A program made the position numbers and the translations under genes. The notes below the pieces were generated by a model. It saw only the letters and a list, made by a program, of their open reading frames with translations. It searched no databases and was not told the origin of the DNA. 64,000 bases of DNA from Metridium senile (Eukaryota; Cnidaria; Anthozoa; Actiniaria; Metridiidae): assembly GCA_949775045.1 (NCBI GenBank), contig OX459100.1:4179936-4243935 (forward strand). The letters are read 5' to 3'. How positions within the stretch are numbered: the first letter of the stretch is position 1; each line of letters opens with the position of its first letter. This document shows, in pieces, positions 11,418 to 24,004 of this stretch.

Positions 11418-12155
11418 GATAAGTGCTATCATGTGATAGATATTGATGAGAAAAATTAAAACATTTGACTGACATGATCACTGACCACGACCTTGCAAAG
11501 TAATGACGTCATCAATGCTTTGCCTGGTTTAAGAAAATCCATGTAACTTCTGAAATATTTAGAATATTTAAATGATATGTGTACCAACAAATAGGTATAG
11601 CTGTCAGCTTTTGAGCAATACTATTTTCATGCTCATCAGATCACCTTGAAAATTGACTTGACTGACAGATTTGACATCATAACACGTGATAGGTGTGGTC
11701 AATTGGCCACATTTGTTTATGCCTCAACTAGAGCCGTCCAATGATACCAGAGTTGTATAAGTTCATAGGTTAACCGTAACCCCTGAAAACTAGGGTTCCA
11801 GATCCTATATATTTATTTCTTATTACTACAACTTGCGTTTGAAATCCAGCTTTGCTGAAAAACTCCCTTTTTGAAATTTTTGATGGAAGTGAAAACAAAT
11901 GATATCATTTGATAGATATCGATGAAATAGATTTAAAAAATTGACTGGCATGATCACTGACCAAAGTGACGTCACTTTGCCTTGTTTAACAAAAGTCGTG
12001 TAACTTTTGAACTATTTAGGGTTTTGAAATGATATGTGTACCAACAAATAGGTGTAGCTGTCAGCTTTTGAGCAATACTAGTTTCATGACCATCAGAGCA
12101 CCTTGAAAGTTGTCTTGATTGTCAGATTTGACGTCAAAACACCTGATAGGCGTGG
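11418..12155 (+). repeat. Direct duplication of a ~285-bp non-coding unit
   Basis: Segments at about 11418-11702 and 11887-12155 share long phrases, including ATGATATGTGTACCAACAAA and CTGTCAGCTTTTGAGCAATA, spaced about 465 bp. No open frame. Probably part of the original interior of the 31.8-kb composite, between its left satellite arm and the Helentron. Confidence 0.8.
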
Positions 12156-12809
12156 TAGTACGTTATTGTTACTTATTTTCGAGGGCATTCAATCTTGCGA
12201 AAATATCACTATTTCTTGGGACTTAAATTTCGTGATGCGGCGCAAACGATACGTTCACGGGACTATAAAATAGCTCGGTAAAAGGTCAAAATACTGATCT
12301 AGAATTGGCAAAATTAATTCTTATTTTTCTTATATAATAAAGATTTACAATGATCAGTGGTTATTCAGTGATGTCAGTGAAAATTAAGTCCCGCGAAAAT
12401 AGGTAACAAGGTAGTAGTATATTTGTTGTTAGTTTTTTTCCCTTATTTGACAATTATTACTTTTTATAAACCAATTTTTATATACTTTATCGTTGAATGA
12501 TTAAAAGGGATCACTCAAGCTGAACTCTTTTTTTTTGGTTATTCCTTTTTCACTAAATTGCTTTCGTTTTTTATGTGACATTATTGCAAATAGTTGCTGG
12601 CATTCCATTGTGCCGTGTGCATAGCTGCAGGTATATTTTAAAATAACTATCAACATAATTACCAAATTAACATCGATCATTACAGGAATTTCTAAAAATG
12701 TTTAGGAGAAGAGTAAAGTACAATATGACAAGTGCGAAGATATGAATAATCATGAGAAACACACTAAAATGGCATACAGCCATGTAACACTGATTTGACA
12801 AATAAACTC
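12156..12809. other. AT-rich non-coding stretch
   Basis: No gene seen. Lies between the duplicated unit and the low-coordinate end of the Helentron, and presumably belongs to the interior of the composite. Confidence 0.4.
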
Positions 12810-12892
12810 TAATATACAAATTAGGTAATACCTAATAGCGGAGCTCCCAGTCTAATTTTTTCTTACAACATCAATATGTGCATGTAAATACC

Positions 12893-13019
12893 ACTTATTA
12901 GATATTTTGTTGGGTATTACGTGCTGATATTTTACGAGTTGCGTACGTATTGCGTACGTAAAATACCAAGCAATGAGTAAAATGTCAGCCCGTAATACCC
13001 AAGAAAATATCTAATAAGG
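12893..13019. repeat. Long subterminal hairpin of the Helentron 3' region
   Basis: CTTATTAGATATTTTGTTGG and the following GTATTACGTGCTGATATTTTAC pair with a mirrored stretch ending in GAAAATATCTAATAAG. The centre has TACGTATTGCGTACGTA. The same hairpin is kept at 59126-59250 in the short copy, so it is part of the element and not a chance palindrome. Confidence 0.75.
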
Positions 13020-14800
13020 GATTTATTATAATTTATTATTCACTGTTTATTGTAATTTCTATATCATCTTTAATTGAAAAATATAACCTTTCGGAGATTC
13101 AGCGCGCGGAGAGAGAATCAAAACAAATAGTTAAAACACAGGCAGCCCAAGCAAATCACTTGTATTCAGTGGATTCTTTTTTTTTTTCATTTTTTTTTTC
13201 AATAAAATGTTACTTAACTTTGTCTGTAGTTGTTGTGATGTATGTAAATACTTTTTGGATGAGCTCCCGAAAGATATATTTAGTCAGTTAGTTCGGAGAT
13301 ATGTGTGACGGAGGACCCATTTAAATCAGACTCCTTCAGGTTTTGCTAAGAATAAAACATTTTTTTGAATAAAACCAAATCTTGTAATTGCCAGTCAAAT
13401 GATGAACATGTATTCATTAACTGACTATTCTTTTCCTCTTGAGTTTTGTTGATGCAAAACACTATATATATATAGAGAGAGTAGAACACTAACAAATTTG
13501 AATTCTTATAGTGTTGGTGTACAATTTATTATGAAGATTGTTTTAAAATACACTATCCTAATTATGTTACATATATTTCTCTTAAAAAATAACATAACTT
13601 AAGTTATTTACAAAAGATAATGCATTGCCTGCTACGAAAAAAACCAGATGTAAACCACTTGGGGAACAAAATTCTGGAAAACGTAGTCCCCGACCAATGC
13701 AAATGTATGGTAGTTCCGGGGGTTAGAGCATTATGAAAGATTAGCTAAATTAAATTTATATATAAGATTGAAAATAAAATCATAATATATTTCGTAATCC
13801 GATTATATTCAAATTATATCAATGTCATTAATTACATGTGCTGATCAATACAAAACTGTTTGCCCACTGATCAATCTTCAATGCAAATTCGTACAGTTAA
13901 GTAATTCTCCCTTGTTTTAAATAATAATATGGTATATTACTCAATACAGCATTCATTTTCATATTGTATGAGGTTGCAAAAAAAAGGATGTATTTAGTAA
14001 GTAAATATACTTGTGGTCAATCTGAAAAAAAAAAAAAAAAAATGATTCTAAATGATTATGCAAATAATAAATCAATACACTTTATTTCAAAACATCTTTC
14101 TGCAGCTGTGTAACTATTAGTCCAAGAAGACAAGTGGAGTATGTACGATTTGATAGACCATAAAACATGTTATCGGTCAAATAAAGAATAAAAATCATAA
14201 CTTTTTCAGTTTTGCTTACTCAAAACATGGCATCTACTGGTGATATATCAAACAATTAGACCATTAGTAGAGTAGCCAATAAGAAAACAGGATTTGTGAA
14301 AGACCATTAGTAAATTGTTTATAATAAATGCAGAATAAATGCACATTAGAACTGGTAAGAGATAAAAAAAGAATAAACTCACCTGCTTACTAAAAACAAG
14401 TGTCTATGCAAATAACTGCCAACTGCAAACCTATATAAAGAACGAAAAAAAATGATCTTAATTAGTGATGAAAATAAAAACAATAGTAAAAATAATGATG
14501 TCATGATAATTATCATAATAATAATGCTAATAATGATACTAATAAAACATTGAATTTGCATGTCTTATGTTAACAATTAATATCAAAACAAAACTGCATT
14601 TTCATACATGTATACTATCTAAAATAATCAATTTGGACTGTTTTTCTTGGTAAGCTTAAAGTATTTGGAGCTAAAAAAATTAAATAACATCAACAAAACC
14701 TGTCTTCTCAATTGCTATGCTCTCTATCTAAATAGGATTGGATAAAATTTGAACAATAGGTTAATAGTGACATATATAAAATATCGACAATTAATGAGTA
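13020..14800. other. AT-rich Helentron tail without genes
   Basis: Contains TTCAGCGCGCGGAGAGAGAA (about 13098, shared with 59320 in the short copy), a (TA)n/(GA)n microsatellite near 13464-13486, and a poly-A run at about 14024-14041. The minus-strand frames at 14379-14561 and 14708-14911 are low-complexity translations. Confidence 0.4.
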
Positions 14801-14889
14801 AGTGAATGGATGAATGAACAAACAAACAAATGAATGATTATGACTGGACGAGCGAGTGAGTGCATGATTGAGTGAGTGCATGTGTGAGT

Positions 14890-15035
14890 GAGTGAATATC
14901 CTTAGCCACAAAGGCCTATGAGATATTCATTGCCACAAAGGCTAAACACAGCCACAACGGCCACTCACATATCCTTACCCACAAAGGGTAATTAATGGAT
15001 ATAAATTACCTGATTTCAAACTGCAGTAGTAGTGG
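14890..15035. repeat. Minisatellite of ~25-bp units (AGCCACAAAGGCC)
   Basis: Degenerate tandem copies of ATCCTTAGCCACAAAGGCC-type units, ending in TATAAATTACCTGATTTCAAA. A close counterpart is at 17540-17760. Confidence 0.8.
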
Positions 15036-15066
15036 GTGATTAATAAACATTTTTGATCCCTTTTTT

Positions 15067-16363
15067 AACTCGTGGATCGAAGATCCTCGAGTTATTGGGA
15101 TGGGGCTTTTGAACCGGAAGTGTCACTCACTCACTCACTCACTCGCTCACTCGCTCACTCACTAGACCGTCAGTGTAAACTTTTGAGCCCCAAGATCTCG
15201 GTCAGCGTACTTCGAGCACATGGATATTTGATTCGTCTGAAGGAATGATTTTTCGGTCGAAGTAATCGCGAATACTCTCATATTTTATGTGCTCACGCCA
15301 CACGATTCGCAGTAGAATTACACATAAGTTTATGTCGAATGTTTTCGGAAATGGTCACTGTGAATTTTACTAAAGATCATGCAATTTACGAGCGAACTAA
15401 GCGAGCCAACTTATTATGATCAAATTTATCGAGATATCTTCCCTGCTATAAACAGAAGCTACTTTTTATCCATCCTTTCATAATGCTATGGAATGGATTC
15501 ACAACCAGTTACAAAGGACGAAGCTGTTATTACTGGATATTTAACAGTATTTCCGGTAAGCATTCTTAGAGAGTACGATACACACTAGAAGTGAAGACAA
15601 CAACAGTATAATAGTTTAGTGATGTTGTTTGGTAAATATATTGCTTATTGTAACTATTTCTTTTATATTTTTGATTAAAGTAACCAGTTTATCTGTCAAT
15701 AGTTTAATTTTATTGACTACTATTAATTCGTACAAATTCGAACGGCGATTGAAACAGGCGATTCTCGAGCTCTTAGCTTCTTGTACAGAACAACAAACTT
15801 ATTCGCAAAACTTAAATCGCTTCACCCTATTATCTAGCAGTTCAACTTAACGATCTATGTATATGTAGATGAAAGTAATATTTCTTTCTTTACAATATGT
15901 GAGATAACGTGATCGGTTTTAAACCTCCAGGTTGACCTCGACAACAACAAATAAACAGCTAAAACGGCCTCTCTAAAAACTACACCCAACAGCCCAAATC
16001 GCCTCAAATATAACACCAATTGCTTCAATGACTATCTAATTTGCTTTTTCTGGCGTTTATTTTGCAAGAACAACTTAATAACACTGTTTCTTAGACACTC
16101 TTTGAACTCGCATGTATCTCTGCACGAACCGAAGATCGAACCAGGTAAATATCAGACTTGTCAGCGGATCACGGACTGAGGGAACGACGGACCGTAAGGG
16201 AAACGGACGACAACCAAAAAAATACAAATAAAACAACAACATTGAATACTTATTTTTCGCTTCAAATCATCTCAAGCTAATCCGAGAAAATAATTACATA
16301 ATCGTAATGGAGCGGTCTAAACTGTAAGCGCTTTCAAAATGTTCTAATTATGATCCACGAGTT
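15067..16363. mobile_element. 1.3-kb candidate element with AACTCGTGGATC inverted ends
   Basis: The left end AACTCGTGGATC is mirrored exactly by GATCCACGAGTT at the right end. The left end also forms an internal hairpin (AACTCGTGGATC-GAA-GATCCTCGAGTT). It sits inside a duplicated segment whose other copy lacks it, which supports insertion. It contains an (ACTC)n microsatellite at 15124-15170 and no convincing gene. No clear target duplication. Confidence 0.45.
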
Positions 16364-16715
16364 GGCCATAGGTGGCCTTTGATTTGTATGTTTGTCTATC
16401 CATTTGAATTGATGTTTACAAATTTGGCAAAGCAACGAACACTAAAATTGTTGAAAGTTGCATCAAGTCTAGCTTCTTTCCAAAATGAAATAATATGTAT
16501 TTCAGTAGTGACACACAGTCTCCATATTCATATCTGTGTATTTCATATTATGTTTTTGACTTTTAATTTTGATTATTGGCTTTTTTAGCATGTAGAACTA
16601 ATTTTTGTTTGGAATCTATAAATATAATTATACAAATTGCTATTTCAATGATTAAACTTTGACTTCTGTGTTAATTGAGATAGTGTTAGGTAATGGTTTT
16701 GTAGCTTTTTACAAT

Positions 16716-17003
16716 TTGAAAACAGGTAATAGCCACAAAGGCCAATCAGATATTCAGAGCCATACAAGCTCATCATTCATAGTCACAATAACTATTCAAA
16801 CACAATAATTTTATCCATGCATAATATTTACAATTCAACTCACTGCAGCTGTAGACTGAGCCCAGTCTACAAGTCTACGGAAGGTAGACCCATCATATGC
16901 TCCAGCTAAACTTTCTCGGTTACGGCAATCTACTGCCAATGATTGCAGCCTTTGCATTTCTGCCGATCTTGAACAAGTAGTTGGAGTGTTCACTGCATGT
17001 ACG
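16716..17003 (-). pseudogene. Duplicate of the Rep-helicase C-terminal segment
   Basis: About 150 bp (16850-17000) are nearly identical to 18228-18380, the last ~45 codons of the Rep-helicase gene. The flanking minisatellite and a TTTGAAAACAGGTAAT phrase (16716) match 18084-18100 in the same order, so about 290 bp was duplicated in tandem, 1.37 kb apart. The reading frame changes after the copied part, so it is a dead fragment or an unused alternative terminal exon. Confidence 0.75.
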
Positions 17004-17535
17004 ACCACATTAAAAAAAAATTCAATATGTATAATCTTAAGTTCGAAAACTGACCCTTAAAGGTATGGTGTCAGTTTGAGACCCTAAAAGGTACGCGAGG
17101 GTCTTTTTTTCGACCTTAAAGGTATGTCGAGCACCCCTATCCATTTTCTAAGGGAGTACCCCCCGGGAATGCTAACCTTTAGAAAATATCACATGAATTT
17201 CAATACTTTATGAGTAACAAAACTGGTCAGAAATTATTGATTAATTTAATTGCAAACAATATAATGATCTTTGAATTGCATGTTAAATTGATAAAAACAT
17301 GACATATTCTTCTACTGAATGTTATATATAAACACAGAAATGTGTACATTGTAAAACTACACTAATGACTGAATACATGATGACAGTTCATGACTAATTC
17401 AATGAAAGAATAACCGAATGAATGGCCATATTAATAAATGGATGAATTAATTAATGGACGTATTAATAAATGGATGAATCAATGAATGGATGAATTATTA
17501 AATAGATGAATTAACAAATGGATGAATTGATGAGT
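17004..17535. other. Non-coding stretch with repeated short motifs
   Basis: Contains GACCCTAAAAGGTACGCGAG and ACCTTAAAGGTATG-type short repeats (about 17050-17165), then AATGGATGAAT repeats (about 17435-17540). No gene. Confidence 0.4.
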
Positions 17536-17539
17536 GAAT

Positions 17540-17760
17540 GAACCTGATCTTAGCCACACAGGCCCATCAGTTATTCATAGCCACACAGGCAATTTAATAT
17601 CCTTAGCCACACAGGCCAAATAGATATTCGTAGCCACACAGGCCAATTACATATCCTTAGCCACATAGGCCAATTAGATATTCATAGCCACACAGGCCAA
17701 TTACATATCCCTAGCCACTAAGGCCAATTAGATACAAACTACCTGATTTAAAACTGTAAT
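17540..17760. repeat. Minisatellite of ~25-bp units (AGCCACACAGGCC)
   Basis: About eight copies of a unit reading CATATCCTTAGCCACACAGG with alternating TATTCATAGCC forms. It ends in CTACCTGATTTAAAACTG, matching the end of the array at 14890-15035. The remaining bases to 18090 are non-coding. Confidence 0.85.
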
Positions 17761-18217
17761 TGGGTTGAGTGATAATGTGTCTGGCCGCCATGCACTGCTT
17801 TGTAATAGAAAGGTAAATTTTACACCGTAAAAAGTAAGAAAGGTGTAATATTTAGGACCTGTTTTTATCATAACTGTTTCGTTACACTAGCCTACCGCTA
17901 GTTATCATCTTGTTCATTGCTTTGTTTGTCTAGTATGCATGTGATCTAATTTTGACTGTTATTGTTTTTTCTTTTTTGACTTAAAAAAAAAATGTGTGCG
18001 CTCTATAGATATTATTATTGTTTTGATTATGTGACTCTTGTTCATTGCGACAATGCTAGGGAAAATTTATGCAGGCTTCACAATTTGAAATCAGGTAATA
18101 AGCCACACATCCTAAATCAGATACTCATAGCCAAAAAGGCACATCACTTTTTCATAACAACAAAAGCTATAATTCAAATACACTAATTTTTTCCATAAAA
18201 TAGCATTTACCAGTTAT

Positions 18218-21200
18218 TTAACCTGTTGTAGACTGAGCCCATTCTACAAGTCTACGGAAGGTAGACCCATCATATGCTCCAGCTAAACTTTCTCGGTTAC
18301 GGCAATCCACTGCCAATGATTGCAGTCTTTGCATTTCTGCCGATCTTGAACGAGTAGTTGGAGTGTTCACTGCATGAAACCTATCGTCATTAATCAGCAC
18401 ATCTTCATGAAATGCAAAGTCGGGATCCTTATCAGGTCCTCCAGCTGACTTGGCTTTTGACAATGCAACATAAAGGGCTCCGGGATTTTTTGCTTCAAAA
18501 GCATGGTTTCCAGGATGAATCACTACATATCGAAAGGCTTCACCTTCTCCAACTGTCATGCCTTGGCATTTGTGAATTGTTGTTCCCCATGAAAGTCGTA
18601 GTGGAATCTGCAAACGCTTGCACCGGCATCCACACTCAGTTGACCTACTAATAGGAACAATTGGTACAACGGTTGGATGATTTTCAATGAAGGCTGGTCC
18701 TCTGTACCCATTGAAGCGTACCAACATTAAATCGGGCTGAGGTGGTGGATCATCTGTGGGCCGTCGACCATCAAGATAAACAATATCTACTACTGTGCCA
18801 ACTGCTCCATTGAATAAACCCCATTCAGTCTTGATATTTGTTACAAGCATGACCTTACTGTTACAGCAAAGATAAAGACGCTGCAACAATCCCCCTGCTT
18901 TGTTGCTATCAGCCTTCTGTGCATGTTTGCCATTGTTGACTGCTTTGATCTTTGCAACAGGGTGTCCAGGAAGACGATTACATTCAAGCAACTTTTTCTT
19001 GTTGCGCTCCCACTCCAAACGATGTGTTGGAAACACAAATAGACCATGGTCATCCATTCTTTGTAGCAGTTCCTCTCCATGACTCTGTAGTAGATTATGC
19101 CACTGGAATTGCTGCAGCCAATGAACTTGTTCGTGTGTAGTGGTATACGATCTAAGTGACATAAGTACTTCTCGTAGCTGTATTTCAGATTCAGACTGTC
19201 TCACATTCTGAGTTAGTTGCACAGCACTATCAAACGTTGTCCAAACCAACCGACCATGGTTAGAAGGTGCACTGCGTGCATCAGGGACATACACAGGAGT
19301 ATCGCAAACAGGAGGTAGCTGCATGTCATCTCCCATCATGACAACAACTGGAATGCCTCCCCAAAGCTCTTCTGATGAATTTCCTCTATTCATTCCATAC
19401 CGTGCATGCTGCTCCATCCATCCCATTGTAGTACGTCCAAACATTGATCGCTCATCTCCAAGTAGCACTTTCAAGTTTTCACATTTGTTCTGGATCCTTT
19501 GTAGAATAACTCCAGACGGTATTGACAGTTCTTTGCAAGATCGTCCACCTGTTGGCAATGATAGAAAGCTGTGGGCAGTACAACCGTCAACTAAATAAGC
19601 TGAATTACCAGTCGGGGTGATCACTTGTATCGCATCATTTATTCCAAAGACCTGTCTTACCAGCCGTTGTAAGCATTTGATAACATAAGACTTTCCAGTT
19701 CCACCAGTACCAGAAACGATTAAGTCTCAGTGGTGAGTAATTCCCAGGATTCTCCACAAAATTGTACAGGGTGTACAGCACTAAGCTCACTATTGATCTC
19801 TGCTCTTCGTTCAACGTTGAAGGACATACATCTGGCAAATAAAGATTGTCGTTTACAGTACTTCTTTCTTGATTTGCATCAATGCAATCTTGAAGCCAAT
19901 GCTTAGCTCGATGAACTTCAGGTACTGGGATTGAAGTGTTACCCCAGTCAAACTGATCACCACCATCATCATATTGGAATTCACTTTCAACTCCTTCAAA
20001 TTGATTATTTGGGCCTGCATAAATGTCAACCCAATCTGGCTGTTCTTCGGCCTCATATGCATCTTCACCATCGTCTTCTTCATATTGATCCTCTGCTTGA
20101 CGGTTTGCTGCTTGTTGGGCTTTCATCACCTGAGCCTTGACAAAAATGGGACAATCATCACTGCCAAGGAAATTTTCGAAGCATGCAATCCAAGTTTCGT
20201 CATCTCTCTTCACTTCTTGAATGTGAAACCAGCTTGGCCAATGCAGCAACATCATTGTTCGACAATAATCTTCACTCAATGGCCATGTTGCATATGTTGC
20301 ACCACCACTTACAACCGGTACTTTTCCATTTTGGGATGCGTACTCATACCAGGAACACAGTTTTTCACGTGGTCTTGCTAAGTACCTATCCAGTACACTA
20401 GACGTTGTTGCTGTATCACCATTCTGTTCAAGACGTCTTGAACCCGTCATTGATAAATAGGAAAACTGTCTGCTGCAACGCCACAATGCCAAACCACTAA
20501 GCTCAAATGATGCTTCTGGTCCACTGATATCTCTTCTTCCAACTGTTTTCATCAGCAGTTTTGCACAAATAGATCTTCCTGATATTTCGTCACCAGAATC
20601 TGTGGTATTGACCATGTCCTTAAACAGATCAATGGTTGCAGGCATATCCACACACATAGTCGGTCACAGCTATGATTTCGTTTGCACTAGGGAAGTCTGG
20701 ATGAGAGTTTGATACAATCAAACTAACATCGCCATTTGCTCTCCATGACTGCAACTGATATCTGGAATTCTGTATCACACGGGGATGGTCGCGTGGTAGC
20801 TCAAGTCTCAAAGCGCCATTGCGATCTTTTACTACTGCTGGTGAATCACGAGGTTCTTTTCCTCTGTGGAATTCAGATCCAAATTCCATTCTACAGACCC
20901 GCTCTCCTGGTTGAAGTCCCGGCTGAGGATGTCGGGGTGTCCTCAAGCAATAATCAGAGCAGCAATGAAGTCCAACTCTATTCACCAACTGCAAATAATC
21001 TTCCAGTATTGCATCTTGTGTTGCGGATACATCCATCAGCATCTTAACTAATGGATCTTGGTCACTTGCAATAGGCTGGGCCGAACCTTCTGGTGCTGGC
21101 CAGAACTCATTCCTTGGATTTCCTTGGCTATCTTTACCTGCAGGATGTGAAGCTGACATAGCAAATTTCTCTTCAACCCAATTGCTTAGTCTTGAAACAT

Positions 21201-23474
21201 GTTCATCATCGTCACAGTCTTCCTCTCTTGCATTGTGGAGTAGCACGTGTGGCTCTCGATCACCTCTCCAACTAAGTTGGTGCCAGTGAATTTGTCCTCT
21301 TGACTTTGCAAATTCGTATCGATACCAGTAGTCGCTAACACCAAACACACCCTTCACAATCTTCTCATGGTAGCTCTGTGTGCGTGCATCAAAATACGAA
21401 ACCACAACATGGGTGTTCTCTTGTACTGCTTTGAATCGTGCATTGCCATCTTCAAGTAGATTAACAACTTTTCCAGTAGTTTCCAAAATGTACTTCTCTA
21501 ACAGTCTTCTTAATGGTGGGAAGTAAAACTCAGCACAGCTTCCGGCCATGAAAAAGGATGGTAAACCGAGCTTCTCATTCACCATATATTCTATTAATGC
21601 TCGAAGTTCTCGTCGTCTTTGATGCCAATACTGCGAAGTACCACGAATACTGGCTCCAAAATGCAATAGCTTATTTGCTATGCTAGTATCTCCTCTTGCA
21701 AAGCGCTCTTGCAGATCAGCTACAGTAATGTGTGGTTCTCCTAGTTGCTGGTCAACAAAATAGCGACTCTGTTCCAGGGCTCGTTTTCTCATAACCATGT
21801 TGTGTACTACATATTTCCACACTTTGTGCTTGGCAAATCTTCCATCTTGATACCACAGCAAATGTTCTGCCCACTCATGTAGTGAAGTACATGTTCTTGC
21901 TCGGTTTGCATTATAATCACCATTTCCTGTAGGAAAAAGACAGGGAAATGCCATTGTGAAAAAATATGGAGTACTAAATTCAGATGCTGGTGTTCTGTCT
22001 GTCGATGGCCAAGGGATTACAGTTGGTCTTCCGACTCTAGATGCGTGAGCAGATTCTTCATCATGCACAGACTCTGTGAGTTGGTTCACAGCTGTCGCAA
22101 TCTGTTCCTGTACATTGACACCTGGTTCAGGCAGTAAAACTCCAGATACAGTCTCTTCTTGATTACCTTCTATCACTTCAACATCCAACTGATTTGGAGC
22201 AGGACCTTGATCATCTTCACGTTGGGTCTCAGTAAATTCAACTGTACGTAGTTGTGGCAATTCACCATCCTCAGGCAAGTTTTGAATTCGAGTGTCATCA
22301 ATGATTATAGTACTATATGCAGGATTGTTGTGCTTTAACCATCGAATAGCTGCTTCCACACGATGCCTTCGCACTCTGAAATCTTTATGGGTGTCATCCT
22401 TCCCTTGTCTTCGTACACGAATGATATCCACCTCTACTGGTAAACGTGGAAGGATTGTAGCGGGTTCTTGAACAGCCTGTGGGAATGCAACACAGTGTCC
22501 TCTTGAACCAATACCACCATGTTTCAGCATACGTACATGAATAGCAGGTGCAAGTCTTGCTATTAGCATCTGTTCTGCATCTGTGAGATCTGTAAGCTCA
22601 TCTGGAACTAACCCAGGATCCATGTTGTTTTCCTCTAACCATAACTTTGGAACTTGCTTGTCCCTTTTACATCGAGAGCAGCAATCACTTCTCGTAGTTT
22701 TCACTTGAAGTCGTCTTTCTTTGCATACGGTACAACGATGGAATTCATATGTCATTTGCTCAACCTCAAATGCTCGAATGGCAACATAGTATTCATCTTC
22801 GTGTTGAATTGATCCCGGTGGTGGTGGCGGGGGAAGATCATTTATCACTTCAAGCAACCTCCTTTCACCTTGCAAAATCCGTCTTTGATTTCGACGTCTT
22901 CTTCTTCTCTGATCATCACCAGTTTCAGTACTACCAGGTTCTGCAAACTCATAGCCTATACCAACAGCTCTTGCTCGTGCAATCAGTTCCCTTTGGTCAC
23001 TAGTTTCAGCATGTGGCTGTCTGTTGCTAGGTGTTCCAGGTATTTCAATAGGCATCTGTTCATCTGGCTCGATATGATGACTGACAACTTCCTCCAAAAG
23101 GGTAGTACTTTGTACAGTTCTCTCCTGGGCAATCAGTTCGCTTTCTTCGTTTTGGTCACTAGTTTCAGCATGTAGTTGTCTGTTGCTAGGCATTTCAGAT
23201 ATTTCAGTAGGTATCTGTTCATCTGGCTCGATATGACGATTGGCAACTTCCTCCAAAAGGGTAGTATTTTGAACATCATCTTGATAATGACCTATACCTG
23301 TTTGGACTATAGAATTATCAACTACAAATTGCAAACAATTACTACTGACATTAACATCATCACTTTGCAAAGGCAAACCTATCATACATGTACCTGAAGT
23401 CGATGTACTAGCAATGCTTACAGCATTTCTGTCGTCAGTGTATTCTGCACATGTGCTGCCATGAAATTCATCGA
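18218..23474 (-). pseudogene. Helentron Rep-helicase, exon 2 (two frameshifts)
   Basis: Encodes most of a rolling-circle Rep plus Pif1-type helicase for Helentron transposition. The acceptor TTTTTAG precedes 23474. The exon starts with TC, completing a Val codon with the single G left by exon 1 (30289-30766), so the phases agree. Order: acidic low-complexity region; Cys cluster CTVCKERR...CCSRCKRD near 22710; Rep core with the metal-binding HUH-type motif IHWHQLSW near 21285; the DYCLR/CRMEF region near 20900-20960; then helicase. Helicase motifs: Walker A GTGGTGKS (19691-19714), GDERSM, GDDMQLPPV, QNVRQ, TTIHKCQGMT and YVALSKAK. Breaks: a frame change near 20645, where the YVCGYAC region is followed by DLFKDM in another frame, and a one-base shift near 19722 just before Walker A. 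A stop ends it at 18218. Family assignment is firm; inactivity is inferred unless these are sequencing errors. Confidence 0.85.
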
Positions 23475-24004
23475 CTAAAAAGAGAGAGTAACAAAATAGA
23501 TTATTTTTACTATAAGTGTGAATCAAGTAAAACATAACAAAATATTAGAAACATCTTTTTATATTGAATAAATTAGATGTTTGTATAAATGTATACTACA
23601 ACTAGTCCATTAATATGGGAAAACAATTGTGCACTAAAAGCACCAAATTTGACACAATTATATTATTTGACATACTGATTAACTTAAGCTATGGACCCCA
23701 ATTTTTGCACTTAGGGGGTGGGTCAAATAAGATTAAATAATGATAATTTGAAGATAAATATAATACTTAGACAACACTAAATCTTGTATTCTTGCACTGA
23801 GAAGAAACGTTAATGTGCATAATTTATGTTAAACAACTGTGATTTTGTAGCATTTTGTACATTATAGCACATTATGTTATCTTAAATGTATTACTAAATC
23901 AGACATTGACCTACCCCACCCTCCATAACACGAAAATTGACTAACCGATGGTCAAATTCGGTTGGTGTACATAGGTATAAATTATCAGCACATCAAATAT
24001 TATA

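Noticed and set aside
18412..19598. Plus-strand frames overlapping the Rep-helicase gene, also 19931-20401 and 20736-23397
   Set aside because: They lie antisense to clear helicase and Rep motifs and show no protein-like features of their own.
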